Shown: in pieces, positions 1-6,012 of the stretch
How the letters are laid out: each line of letters begins with the position of its first letter
Position numbering within the stretch: the stretch's first letter is position 1
Assembly (NCBI GenBank): GCA_003141915.1
Contig: PLNY01000464.1
Location: 1 to 12,060, forward strand
Direction of reading: 5' to 3'
DNA length: 12,060 bases
Origin: Anaerolineae bacterium
GTDB lineage: Bacteria; Chloroflexota; Anaerolineae; Anaerolineales; Villigracilaceae
Made by a program: the position numbers and the translations under genes
The notes under the pieces: generated by a model
What the model was told of the DNA's origin: nothing
Seen by the model: only the letters and a program-made list of their open reading frames with translations
Database searches by the model: none

Positions 1-65
1 TTTTCGCCGTTCGGCCCGATCAAGCGGACTTCAGGAACCCGAATGTTCTCATTGACTCGCCGAAT
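1..65 (-). CDS. infC: Translation initiation factor IF-3, N-terminal fragment (runs off the window)
   Basis: IF-3 binds the 30S subunit, blocks premature joining of 50S and checks the start codon and initiator tRNA. Only the first 21 residues are in the window. They contain RVNENIRVPEVRLIGPNGE, which matches the N-terminal signature of the family (compare INEQIRAREVRLI in Bacillus-type IF-3). The frame is closed by TGA at 71-69, and between that stop and the conserved RVNE there is no ATG, GTG or TTG. The best start is ATT at 65-63, which places the initiator three residues before VNE, as expected from the family. ATT is the known start codon of enterobacterial infC, where it underlies autoregulation. 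I see no Shine-Dalgarno sequence in the 25 bases upstream. The gene overlaps the preceding hydrolase gene by 17 bases, so translational coupling is likely (inference). The identity is firm; the exact start is inferred. Confidence 0.85.
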   Translation of the reverse strand, partial: MRRVNENIRVPEVRLIGPNGE

Positions 66-2559
66 CGATCATCGGCAGAAACACGGTTTGATAAAGCGCA
101 TCGTGTTCGTCTTTGTTACAGAACTGGACAATCACGATGGACGACTTGCCGCTGTCAACCATCGCGACATCAACGGGGCGGCCATATGACGAGGATGTAT
201 AAAGCTTCCAGTCAAATCCATGAGCATGCCGTTCGCCGGCCAGTGTCAGCGGACCATCAAGGCCTTGATAGCCGAAAGCTTGTAATGAAAATAGTTTCTC
301 GATATTGCTGGTGCTGGTGGGAACCTCCAGGAGTCCCACTTCGGTGGTATCGAACGGCGAATTATTCCGATGGTAAAATCCTGAACTGTCAATTTGCCAG
401 TCCTTGGGAATATCAACATTGATTCCGTGAGAGTTCACAGTTTTTAGTGTCAATGCAGGATTTCCCGTATAAGGGACAACAAAAACAGGATTCTTCAATT
501 TGGTCAGGCAGGAGCGGTCCGGTTCGATGGATGGGTTGTCGAGAAACTGCAGAACAATATTCTTTGCGCAGCCGGAAGTATCAACGGCGGTCGGCGTGTG
601 TCCGAGATTTGGAAACTCAAAATAATAGCTGTGACTTAAATAAGCTGCCACCTGCTTTGCATACGTAGGCGGTGTGGTTGGGTCGTATGAACCAGTGATG
701 ATTAATGATGGAATGCCGCTGACTGTCGGGTTGTTTTCACCGTACACAGGTGCGGTTGCTCCCCAGGCTTTGCAGGTCTTGAAGACATCATCCACATCTC
801 CATAAAAGGGAAAATATGCGTAACCCTTGATGATCTGAAAATTCGCATCGGTCTGAACCTGATCCGGCGTGGTGGACAATACTTGTTCATGACAGGTCAT
901 GTTGATGAATAAGCCGGGGCTGATATCACTCAAAGAAAAAGGCAGAGAGGACTGCTCCATGACGATTGTTGAAAAGTCGCCGTTTTTGAAGCGGTAAATA
1001 ACCTGAGGCGTAACGGCAATATACTGGGAACTCTTGATTAACTCCAGTATCAAGTTTAGGGTCGTTTCACCGGTCACGGTTTGAGTGATTGTCCCGTTTG
1101 GATAACTGGAGCTCGTCACCGTAACGGGATTTGCGTCCAGCTGTTTCACCAAATTCCAAAAGGTAACTTCCAGATTCGGGTAGGCGGCATTACATTGCGG
1201 GTCGATCGCGCAATCAATGAACAATGTCTTCAGTCCTGATTCAATTGAATTGGAATAGTTTTCGAAAAGACTGGTATTTACTGGAACCACGGAGTCTAAT
1301 ATCGCGCTGTTTACGATCCCCGGATAATCCCGCATGACGACCTGCGCCAGCCGTGTCCCATAGGATGCGCCATAAAGATCCGCTTTGGGATACTTCAATA
1401 CAGCGAGGAGATCCCGTACATCCGCCGCGCTTTCCACGGTCGTATAAGCGTTTAGTTTAATTCCCTGTGCCTGCATCAGGCCGTTACAGGATAGGTATGC
1501 ATTGGAATATACCAGGTTGCGAGTGGAGCTTGGGATCAGCCCTTGAATATCCTGCGAATAGAGCTTTGTCAAATCGTCGCAATTGAGAACCGGTTCGGAT
1601 AATCCCGTGCCGCGTTGATCAAAAGCAATAAAATCATGTTTGGAAAGAAAGGGAGCCACAAGAACGCTATAATCATCAGCGCTCAGCTTCACGGCTTCCC
1701 CTCCTGGGCCTCCCTGAAGGAAAACCACCGGCTCTGCAGGGCTTTGACTGGTGCTGTGATAAACAGCAACAGCCAGCTTGATCGTATGGGACGGATCCCC
1801 TGTGCGATCTTCAGGCACGATGAGGTATCCGCAGCTTATCACCGCTTTCGGCACAGTGATCGGACACGTCATACTGGCGAATGCCGGCTTGTAAACGGCT
1901 GTCGGTATCGGGCTGGGAATGGCTGTGGGCGGGTTAAGTGTGGGGCTGGATTCGGCAATTGGAGCGACAGACGTCTGCATGTTCGGCTGGGCAGGAATTG
2001 GATGCTTGCCGGCAATGACTGGATTCATGCTTGTATAAAATCCATATCCAATCGCCAAAAAGCATATGAGCAGGATGGGCGCAGAAACCAACATCACGAT
2101 CAGCGCTGCATTCGATTTCTTTTTTCGCCTGACGGCTTGTCTTTTAGGGATGACTTTAGGCGGCGACTGGATCACAGGCGGATGTGGCGGGTTTTCCCTT
2201 GCTGCCGCGTGAACTTCCTCGCTGGCAGTTGCAATCGGCGTAAGCGGCGGTGCGCGATGCTCAATCGGCTTCAGAGCACTGACGGCTTCTGTAGCCTGTA
2301 CTGGACGAGGAGTTGGATTCGGTTTTGAAAGCTGGGCCAGCTGTTCTCTAGCCTCCTGGTTGTTTGGATTAAGCGCCAGCGCCCGGCGAAAACAAAACTC
2401 GCGCTGTTCAGGCGCGGAAACACAAAACCCCAGTCCGAGCCAGCCCTGTTCGGATGATGGATCAATCTTGACCGCCTGCGCGAACAATACCGCCGCCCCT
2501 GGCAGATCGCCTGATTTCGCCGCAGCGATTCCCGCTTTTACGATTTCCTCTGTTGACAA
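49..2559 (-). CDS. Membrane-anchored TPR - alpha/beta hydrolase fusion (S33 / tripeptidyl aminopeptidase-like)
   Basis: This 836-residue multidomain protein is probably an exported hydrolase or aminopeptidase anchored in the membrane. Residues about 3-77 look like two TPR units (the GDLPGAAVLFAQAVKIDP type). A Pro-rich stretch (80-140) and a basic patch, RRKKK (144-148), precede one membrane helix (about 149-174). By the positive-inside rule the TPR part is cytoplasmic and the rest is outside. A second Pro/Thr-rich linker (180-222) leads to the hydrolase domain (about 227-690). That domain has the oxyanion motif GGPGG (283-287), the nucleophile elbow GASYG with Ser399, the acid Asp626 in GSYDPTTPP, and His654 in NLGHTP, so the triad is complete. 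Ten Cys in this domain, plus one near the C-terminus, fit an extracytoplasmic location. Residues about 700-836 form an extra C-terminal domain with a vDIPKDW start that could be PsbP-like (weak). The start is TTG at 2559: an upstream ATG in the same frame is followed at once by TAA, and AGAGGG lies 4 bases before the TTG. Substrate unknown. Confidence 0.88.
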   Translation of the reverse strand: MSTEEIVKAGIAAAKSGDLPGAAVLFAQAVKIDPSSEQGWLGLGFCVSAPEQREFCFRRALALNPNNQEAREQLAQLSKPNPTPRPVQATEAVSALKPIEHRAPPLTPIATASEEVHAAARENPPHPPVIQSPPKVIPKRQAVRRKKKSNAALIVMLVSAPILLICFLAIGYGFYTSMNPVIAGKHPIPAQPNMQTSVAPIAESSPTLNPPTAIPSPIPTAVYKPAFASMTCPITVPKAVISCGYLIVPEDRTGDPSHTIKLAVAVYHSTSQSPAEPVVFLQGGPGGEAVKLSADDYSVLVAPFLSKHDFIAFDQRGTGLSEPVLNCDDLTKLYSQDIQGLIPSSTRNLVYSNAYLSCNGLMQAQGIKLNAYTTVESAADVRDLLAVLKYPKADLYGASYGTRLAQVVMRDYPGIVNSAILDSVVPVNTSLFENYSNSIESGLKTLFIDCAIDPQCNAAYPNLEVTFWNLVKQLDANPVTVTSSSYPNGTITQTVTGETTLNLILELIKSSQYIAVTPQVIYRFKNGDFSTIVMEQSSLPFSLSDISPGLFINMTCHEQVLSTTPDQVQTDANFQIIKGYAYFPFYGDVDDVFKTCKAWGATAPVYGENNPTVSGIPSLIITGSYDPTTPPTYAKQVAAYLSHSYYFEFPNLGHTPTAVDTSGCAKNIVLQFLDNPSIEPDRSCLTKLKNPVFVVPYTGNPALTLKTVNSHGINVDIPKDWQIDSSGFYHRNNSPFDTTEVGLLEVPTSTSNIEKLFSLQAFGYQGLDGPLTLAGERHAHGFDWKLYTSSSYGRPVDVAMVDSGKSSIVIVQFCNKDEHDALYQTVFLPMIDSASQ

Positions 2560-2683
2560 AAGGCCCTCTGTTTACATTCGGCAGAATAGAGATACCGATA
2601 TTGTAAATCCAAAACGAGATTGCCGCGTGGTGAAATTATTGGACATTCGCATATAACCTTCATAGTCCATCATACTGTTTGAC

Positions 2684-2690
2684 GTATAAT
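2684..2690 (+). promoter_or_regulatory. Putative -10 box for the SUMF1-like gene
   Basis: GTATAAT lies in the 154-base divergent spacer, 23 bases before the ATG at 2714. No convincing TTGACA-like -35 sits 16-18 bases upstream. The same heptamer precedes three other genes in this window. It would give a short 5' UTR with a poor ribosome-binding site. Confidence 0.4.
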
Positions 2691-2713
2691 TCCATCCATC
2701 TGGATCGCGGGCC

Positions 2714-3619
2714 ATGATGCCTGATGAATTGAATCTCAAGCCGGTGAAACAAAAATCTTCCCGTAAGTTAAGCGCGCCTTTATTAATTGTCATCATCGGC
2801 GCAGCGGCTGTTATTCTTGCCGCCCTCATCAGCATTTCGCCGCAACTGCCAGCCGCGACAGAAGCGGATCCTGTTCTTCCTTCTGATGCCTCGTCTCCGC
2901 CCGCCGCGATTATGGAGCAGGGCGCACCCATGGTTCTCATTCCAGCCGGGACTTTTACGATGGGCAGAAATAATGGCAATCCGGATGAACAGCCTGCCCA
3001 CCAGGTATATCTGGATGCCTATTACATGGATAAATATCCGGTGACCAATGCGCTTTATAAAACCTGTGTGGATGCGGACGCTTGTCAACCGCCACAGGAT
3101 ATCAGTTCTTATACACGTTCACATTATTACGACAACATGCAGTTTGACGACTATCCCGTGATTAATGTGAACTGGTATCAGGCACAAACTTATTGCCAAT
3201 GGCGCGATGCGCGTCTGCCCACGGAAGCCGAGTGGGAGAAGGCCGCGCGCGGCGCGGATGGACGCACATATCCCTGGGGCAATAACATCGATCCTACTTT
3301 TGCCAATTACTCTGATAGCAAAATCGGCGATACCACTGCGGTAGATAGTTACGAAAAAGGCAAAAGTATTTACGGCGCTTATGATATGGCTGGCAATGTT
3401 TGGCAATGGGTCAACGATTGGTATAGCGTCAATTATTACGGAACGCTTGGAAATAATGCTCGTAACCCGCAGGGACCTGCCAGTGGTCAATATCGAGTGA
3501 TACGCGGCGCCTCATGGGGTAATAGCGGCGTCTCCCTCCGTTCCACCAACCGCGATGGAGGCGATCCAAGATTCGTCAATATCAGCTTCGGATTTCGTTG
3601 CGCGCGTTCGGCGCCATGA
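2714..3619 (+). CDS. Membrane-anchored SUMF1 / formylglycine-generating-enzyme family protein, catalytic Cys absent
   Basis: This 301-residue protein has a cytoplasmic tail, one membrane helix (about 19-42), a Pro/Ala-rich linker, and an FGE-sulfatase domain from about 71 to 299. Family landmarks in order are MVLIPAGTFTMG (73-84), YPVTNALY (108-115), PVINVNWYQAQTYCQW (148-163), RLPTEAEWEKAARG (167-180), YPWGN (186-190), GNVWQWVNDWY (227-237), RVIRGASW (261-268) and the terminal GFRC (293-296). True formylglycine-generating enzymes carry two copper-binding catalytic Cys just after the GGS[YW] motif; here that stretch is GNSGVSLRS with no Cys. It is therefore unlikely to make formylglycine and is better seen as a surface SUMF1-fold domain, which elsewhere often serves in binding or signalling. 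The start is one of the ATG pair at 2714/2717, since later Met codons would lose the membrane helix. It is divergent from the TPR-hydrolase gene; any functional link is a guess. Confidence 0.85.
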   Translation: MMPDELNLKPVKQKSSRKLSAPLLIVIIGAAAVILAALISISPQLPAATEADPVLPSDASSPPAAIMEQGAPMVLIPAGTFTMGRNNGNPDEQPAHQVYLDAYYMDKYPVTNALYKTCVDADACQPPQDISSYTRSHYYDNMQFDDYPVINVNWYQAQTYCQWRDARLPTEAEWEKAARGADGRTYPWGNNIDPTFANYSDSKIGDTTAVDSYEKGKSIYGAYDMAGNVWQWVNDWYSVNYYGTLGNNARNPQGPASGQYRVIRGASWGNSGVSLRSTNRDGGDPRFVNISFGFRCARSAP

Positions 3620-3631
3620 AGGATGAAAAAT

Positions 3632-3660
3632 TGCCGCACAATTTATGTGTTGGCATTTTT
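3632..3660 (+). terminator. Rho-independent terminator after the SUMF1-like gene
   Basis: It begins 12 bases after the stop codon. TGCC-G-CACA (3632-3640), a five-base loop ATTTA, then TGTG and GGCA (3646-3655) form a stem with one G-T pair and one bulged T. TTTTT (3656-3660) follows directly. Confidence 0.6.
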
Positions 3661-3672
3661 CGTTATAGCAAT

Positions 3673-3720
3673 GTGTCACCCTCCCGAAGGACACACCTGC
3701 ACTTGCGTCAGGTGCAAGTG
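3673..3720. repeat. Overlapping, mutually exclusive hairpins
   Basis: CACTTGC (3700-3706) pairs with GCAAGTG (3714-3720) around a seven-base loop. The overlapping CACCTG (3694-3699) pairs with CAGGTG (3709-3714). The two stems share base 3714 and overlap in their loops, so they cannot both form as drawn. GTGTC (3673-3677) can also pair with GACAC (3690-3694) upstream. The segment lies between convergent genes. It may be a repeat remnant or part of a convergent terminator; function unknown. Confidence 0.45.
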
Positions 3721-3764
3721 TCGGCACGATGTGATCGAAGCCAAGGGGGGATTCTTCGGCGCTT

Positions 3765-3803
3765 GGTCTCGATACGCCGTCTGGCGACGGCTGCTCGACA
3801 TCA
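3765..3803. repeat. Palindromic intergenic repeat of the TCGATACGCC type
   Basis: GCCGTC (3776-3781) and GACGGC (3786-3791) form a 6-bp stem with a TGGC loop. They are flanked by TCGA on both sides (3769-3772 and 3795-3798) across a symmetric 3 x 3 internal loop. The GGTCTCGATACGCC opening followed by CTGCTCGAC resembles dispersed extragenic palindromic repeats of high-GC bacteria (from memory). There is only one copy in this window. Confidence 0.5.
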
Positions 3804-3810
3804 GCGGCTT

Positions 3811-3854
3811 ACATCTCGTGCGTAAACCTCACGTATCACGTTTGTAAATCTCAC
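3811..3854. repeat. Tandem pair of 22-bp imperfect repeats
   Basis: Two adjacent 22-base units (3811-3832 and 3833-3854) agree at 16 of 22 positions. The best core is GTAAA[C/T]CTCAC at 3822-3832 and 3844-3854. They lie just downstream of the methyltransferase gene. The period equals about two helical turns, but no regulator is known to me; they may be a decayed short tandem repeat. Confidence 0.4.
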
Positions 3855-3887
3855 ATGACTCTTTGGAAACACCATCGCAGCGCCCTT

Positions 3888-4412
3888 TCATGATCTTCCC
3901 GCACCCTCCATCTTCAACAGCCAAGCCTTGGTTTTCAATCCACCTTTGCCGCCGTAGCCATGAAGTTTGCCATCCGTGCCGATTACACGATGACAAGGAA
4001 TTACTAATGGCATTGGATTCGTTGCGTTGGCGCGTCCCATCGCACGAAAGGCTTGCGGATGTCCGATCAGCGCGGCGATGTCGGCGTAGGTGCGTGTCTC
4101 GCCGTAAGGGATGGAAAAGACCGCTCGAAGCGCGTCCCGCTGAAAGTCGGAAGAAAGAATTGACCAATCAATCTTCAAATCAAATTCCCGGCGTTTGCCC
4201 ATCAGATATTCTTTGATTTGATGAACCACGGCAGCCGCTTGCTTCGGCGCATATTCGATTTCAGATTTGGTCTGCTTGCGAACGGCGCGCTCAAAGCTGG
4301 TTCGCGAAATCCCGAAGTCTACTCTCACTAGTCCACGCGAAGAAATGGCCGCCCACACTTCTCCGAGCGGAGTTGGTTTGAGATTGCCAATCAGAATGGT
4401 TTGTTTGTTCAT
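3888..4412 (-). CDS. ogt: Methylated-DNA-[protein]-cysteine S-methyltransferase (O6-alkylguanine repair)
   Basis: This suicide repair protein transfers the alkyl group from O6-alkylguanine (and O4-alkylthymine) in DNA to its own Cys. At 174 residues it has the usual length of a single-function enzyme: an N-terminal RNase-H-like domain (about 1-85) and a C-terminal DNA-binding and catalytic domain. The active site is IPCHRVIG with acceptor Cys140. By alignment to the human enzyme, Tyr109 (in GETRTYADIA), the arginine finger Arg123 (in FRAMGRAN) and Asn132 (in NPMPLVIP) are all kept, as is the closing YGGKGGLKTKAWLL loop. There is no AdaA-type metal-binding domain, so it is not an Ada regulator. 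The start ATG at 4412 has only a weak purine-rich stretch (GAGATAAAA) upstream. It is divergent from the oxidoreductase operon and convergent with the SUMF1-like gene. A large inverted repeat starts 22 bases upstream of the start codon. Confidence 0.96.
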   Translation of the reverse strand: MNKQTILIGNLKPTPLGEVWAAISSRGLVRVDFGISRTSFERAVRKQTKSEIEYAPKQAAAVVHQIKEYLMGKRREFDLKIDWSILSSDFQRDALRAVFSIPYGETRTYADIAALIGHPQAFRAMGRANATNPMPLVIPCHRVIGTDGKLHGYGGKGGLKTKAWLLKMEGAGRS

Positions 4413-4433
4413 ATTTTTATCTCGACTTACAAT

Positions 4434-4487
4434 GCGCGTCGCGCCTTAATCGACCAGAGAATACCGATTCGTTAAAGTGCGACGCGC
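4434..4487. repeat. Large imperfect inverted repeat upstream of ogt
   Basis: The arms GCGCGTCGCGCCTTAA (4434-4449) and TTAAAGTGCGACGCGC (4472-4487) are complementary at 14 of 16 positions, and one of the two exceptions is a G-T pair. Inside them AATCG (4448-4452) can pair with CGATT (4465-4469), extending the structure. It lies 22 bases before the methyltransferase start codon, so in RNA it would fold in the leader of that gene. It could be a dispersed palindromic element or an operator. Confidence 0.55.
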
Positions 4488-4625
4488 TTCCAATCTCAAA
4501 AACGATTACACTTCTGCAAGATGTCGGATGATCGTAGAGAAAGCGTAGGTTTTGCGTCAAGTAGGATTTGGGTAGAGATGGTAGGATATCCATTGTAAGG
4601 TGATTTCTCTTCTCCTCCTTTCAAT

Positions 4626-4654
4626 GAGAGTCGCGGTCGGCGTCCGCGGCTCTC
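4626..4654. repeat. GC-rich hairpin upstream of the TyrA-like gene
   Basis: GAGAGTCGCGG (4626-4636) pairs with CCGCGGCTCTC (4644-4654) over 11 bp with one G-T pair and a seven-base loop, TCGGCGT. No T-run follows on either strand, so it is a poor intrinsic terminator. It ends next to the expected -35 region of the downstream promoter. Confidence 0.5.
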
Positions 4655-4678
4655 TCACTTTAAAAGAGGGTAGTCGAA

Positions 4679-4708
4679 GTATAATCCGCGTCACTCCGCT
4701 TTGAGAGG
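4679..4708 (+). promoter_or_regulatory. Putative -10 box and ribosome-binding site of the TyrA-like operon
   Basis: GTATAAT (4679-4685) lies 28 bases before the ATG, and GAGAGG (4703-4708) lies 5 bases before it. The expected -35 area (ACTTTA, about 4657-4662) is a poor match. The box placement and the strong ribosome-binding site support the start at 4714. Confidence 0.5.
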
Positions 4709-4713
4709 AAAAT

Positions 4714-5715
4714 ATGAATACACAAATCACCATTATCGGCCTTGGACAAATCGGCGCATCCATCGGTATGGCGTTGAAGGACAATAAAAACATCAAAAGG
4801 GTTGGCTGTGACAAGGACGCGGCAGTTGCCAAAGCCGCGCAAAGCCTGGAAGTTGTTGATGAAATCAAAGGTCTACCAGCGGCGGTGAAGGACGCGGCGA
4901 TTGTCGTGTTGTGTTTGCCGCTCAGTGAAATCCGCGAAACATTGAGGAGCATCGGTCCCTGGCTTGCGGAGAATGCCATCGTGATGGATACGGCGCCGAT
5001 CAAGAGCGGAGTGACCCAATGGGCCAGGGAATTCATTCCAACGGGACGCTTCTATGTCGGACTGGTGCCGGGTATCCGCTCCGATTACATTGCTTCGCTT
5101 GAGTTTGGCCTGAACGCCGCCGAGCCTGATCTATTTAGAAAGGGAATCTTTGCGGTGGATGTTCCTCAAGGCACGCCTGAAGAAGTGGTGAATTTTTCTA
5201 TGGACTTTTGTCGCCTGCTCGGTGGAAAACCCATGCTGACCGATATGCTCGAATCGGACGGGTTGATGACATCGGTACATGTGCTTCCGCAACTGGCTGC
5301 GGCGGCATTACTTAACGCTACGATCGGTCAACCTGGCTGGCAGGAGGCGCGCAAACTCGCGGGACGTCCGTTCGCGGGCGTGACCAGCGGCATGGCGTAT
5401 CACGATGATGCAGCTTCATTACGTGATGCGGTTTTGGCAAATCGAACCGGCACCGTTCATGCTCTCGATACTTTGATGGCGGCGCTCAAAGGATTGCGCG
5501 ATGATATTGAACAGGGAAACGAAGAGGGTGTGTCGGAACGTCTGATTGAAGCAGGGAAAGATCGCGAAGCCTGGCTGGATGAACGCGAACAGGCTGTCTG
5601 GTTGAAGGAGGGCGGCAATCAGGAAGATGTGCCGAGCTTCGGCCAGCACATTGGACAAACAATATTTGGAAGCACAGTCTTCGAGCGAAATGCGAAAACT
5701 AAAAAGAAGAAATAA
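4714..5715 (+). CDS. Prephenate dehydrogenase (TyrA)-like NAD(P)-dependent oxidoreductase
   Basis: Family members oxidise and decarboxylate prephenate (or arogenate) in tyrosine synthesis. This 333-residue protein opens with a Rossmann motif, GLGQIGASIG (9-18), and Asp33 after the second strand, which favours NAD over NADP. VVLCLPLSEIRETL (64-77) and MDTAPIKSGV (91-100, the DvgSvK region) follow the TyrA pattern. The helical dimerisation domain starts near 155 and contains SVHVLPQLAAAAL (187-199), equivalent to the conserved HLPH segment. The family normally has HPMxG after the second motif, with a substrate-binding His; here the stretch is VGLVPG (115-120). The activity may therefore differ, and a TyrA-like enzyme of another pathway is possible. 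A C-terminal tail rich in Lys ends the protein; no ACT domain is seen. The next gene starts 6 bases after the stop, so the two are co-transcribed. No other aromatic amino-acid gene is near. Confidence 0.75.
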   Translation: MNTQITIIGLGQIGASIGMALKDNKNIKRVGCDKDAAVAKAAQSLEVVDEIKGLPAAVKDAAIVVLCLPLSEIRETLRSIGPWLAENAIVMDTAPIKSGVTQWAREFIPTGRFYVGLVPGIRSDYIASLEFGLNAAEPDLFRKGIFAVDVPQGTPEEVVNFSMDFCRLLGGKPMLTDMLESDGLMTSVHVLPQLAAAALLNATIGQPGWQEARKLAGRPFAGVTSGMAYHDDAASLRDAVLANRTGTVHALDTLMAALKGLRDDIEQGNEEGVSERLIEAGKDREAWLDEREQAVWLKEGGNQEDVPSFGQHIGQTIFGSTVFERNAKTKKKK

Positions 5716-5721
5716 AATTCC

Positions 5722-5967
5722 ATGCCGTGTTATTGCTATATCGTTGAATGTTCGGATGGGACATTTTATACCGGCTGGACGACGGATCCCGAACGCCGCG
5801 TCAAAACGCACAACGCCGGACGCGGCGCTCGTTATACAAAAATGCGCCGTCCTGTGAAATTGGTTTATGTTGAGACACAGCCGGATCGAGTCAGCGCCAT
5901 GAAACGCGAACGCGCCATCAAAACGATGACGCGCGATCAAAAAAGAAAATTGATTCAAAACGTGTAG
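5722..5967 (+). CDS. GIY-YIG domain protein, UPF0213 (YhbQ-like)
   Basis: This 81-residue protein is a bare GIY-YIG nuclease domain of the UPF0213 type. The GIY part is CYI (5-7) and the YIG part is YTG (16-18). Arg26 follows in DPERRVKTHN, and Glu63 in SAMKRERAIK is the likely metal-binding Glu. The ending KTMTRDQKRKLI is typical of the family. The family's role is poorly defined; some members are reported to nick or cleave DNA. No clear ribosome-binding site is visible, but the start lies 6 bases after the TyrA-like stop codon, so translation is probably coupled. Its stop codon TAG (5965-5967) lies inside the left arm of the following palindrome. Confidence 0.9.
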   Translation: MPCYCYIVECSDGTFYTGWTTDPERRVKTHNAGRGARYTKMRRPVKLVYVETQPDRVSAMKRERAIKTMTRDQKRKLIQNV

Positions 5968-5992
5968 GGGCTGAGCATGCTCAGCCCCTACA
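5963..5992. terminator. 30-bp perfect palindrome between convergent genes
   Basis: The left arm TGTAGGGGCTGAGCA (5963-5977) is exactly complementary to the right arm (5978-5992). It lies over the stop codon of the GIY-YIG gene and 20 bases after the ferritin stop on the other strand, which suits a two-way terminator. There is no strong T-run (only TTTT two bases beyond it on the minus strand). The TAGGGGC...GCCCCTA ends are also typical of dispersed palindromic repeats, so it may be one used as a terminator. Confidence 0.6.
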
Positions 5993-6012
5993 ACATATTA
6001 TCTGTAAGGAAT

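Larger units (their letters stand above)
4413..4713. other. Divergent intergenic region, ogt / TyrA-like operon
   Basis: There is no credible gene in these 301 bases. They hold a large imperfect inverted repeat (4434-4487), a weak direct repeat of the type TAGGNTTTGNGT near 4550-4580, a GC-rich hairpin (4626-4654), and a putative -10 box (4679-4685) with a good ribosome-binding site (4703-4708). A short minus-strand frame through 4557-5036 is antisense to the oxidoreductase gene and is not believed. Confidence 0.6.

Noticed and set aside
1615..2328. 237-codon plus-strand open frame
   Set aside because: It is antisense to the middle of the TPR-hydrolase gene, with His/Arg/Cys-rich composition typical of a reverse-strand shadow and no recognisable motif.
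3119..3490. 123-codon minus-strand open frame
   Set aside because: It is antisense to the SUMF1 domain, whose motifs are unmistakable on the plus strand.
2714..3619. Genuine formylglycine-generating enzyme
   Set aside because: The catalytic Cys pair after RGASW is absent and no sulfatase gene is in the window.
3598..3847. Short plus-strand frames in the convergent spacer
   Set aside because: Two overlapping frames read through the terminator and palindromic repeats; no ribosome-binding site and no conserved pattern.
3811..3854. Possible CRISPR remnant
   Set aside because: Two directly adjacent 22-bp imperfect units have no spacer between them and no cas gene is present; this is a short tandem repeat.
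4557..5036. 159-codon minus-strand open frame
   Set aside because: It is antisense to the Rossmann domain of the TyrA-like protein; the plus-strand gene has a clear motif and ribosome-binding site.
5419..5958. 179-codon minus-strand open frame
   Set aside because: It lies opposite the end of the TyrA-like gene and all but the last codons of the well-supported GIY-YIG gene, and has no family resemblance.
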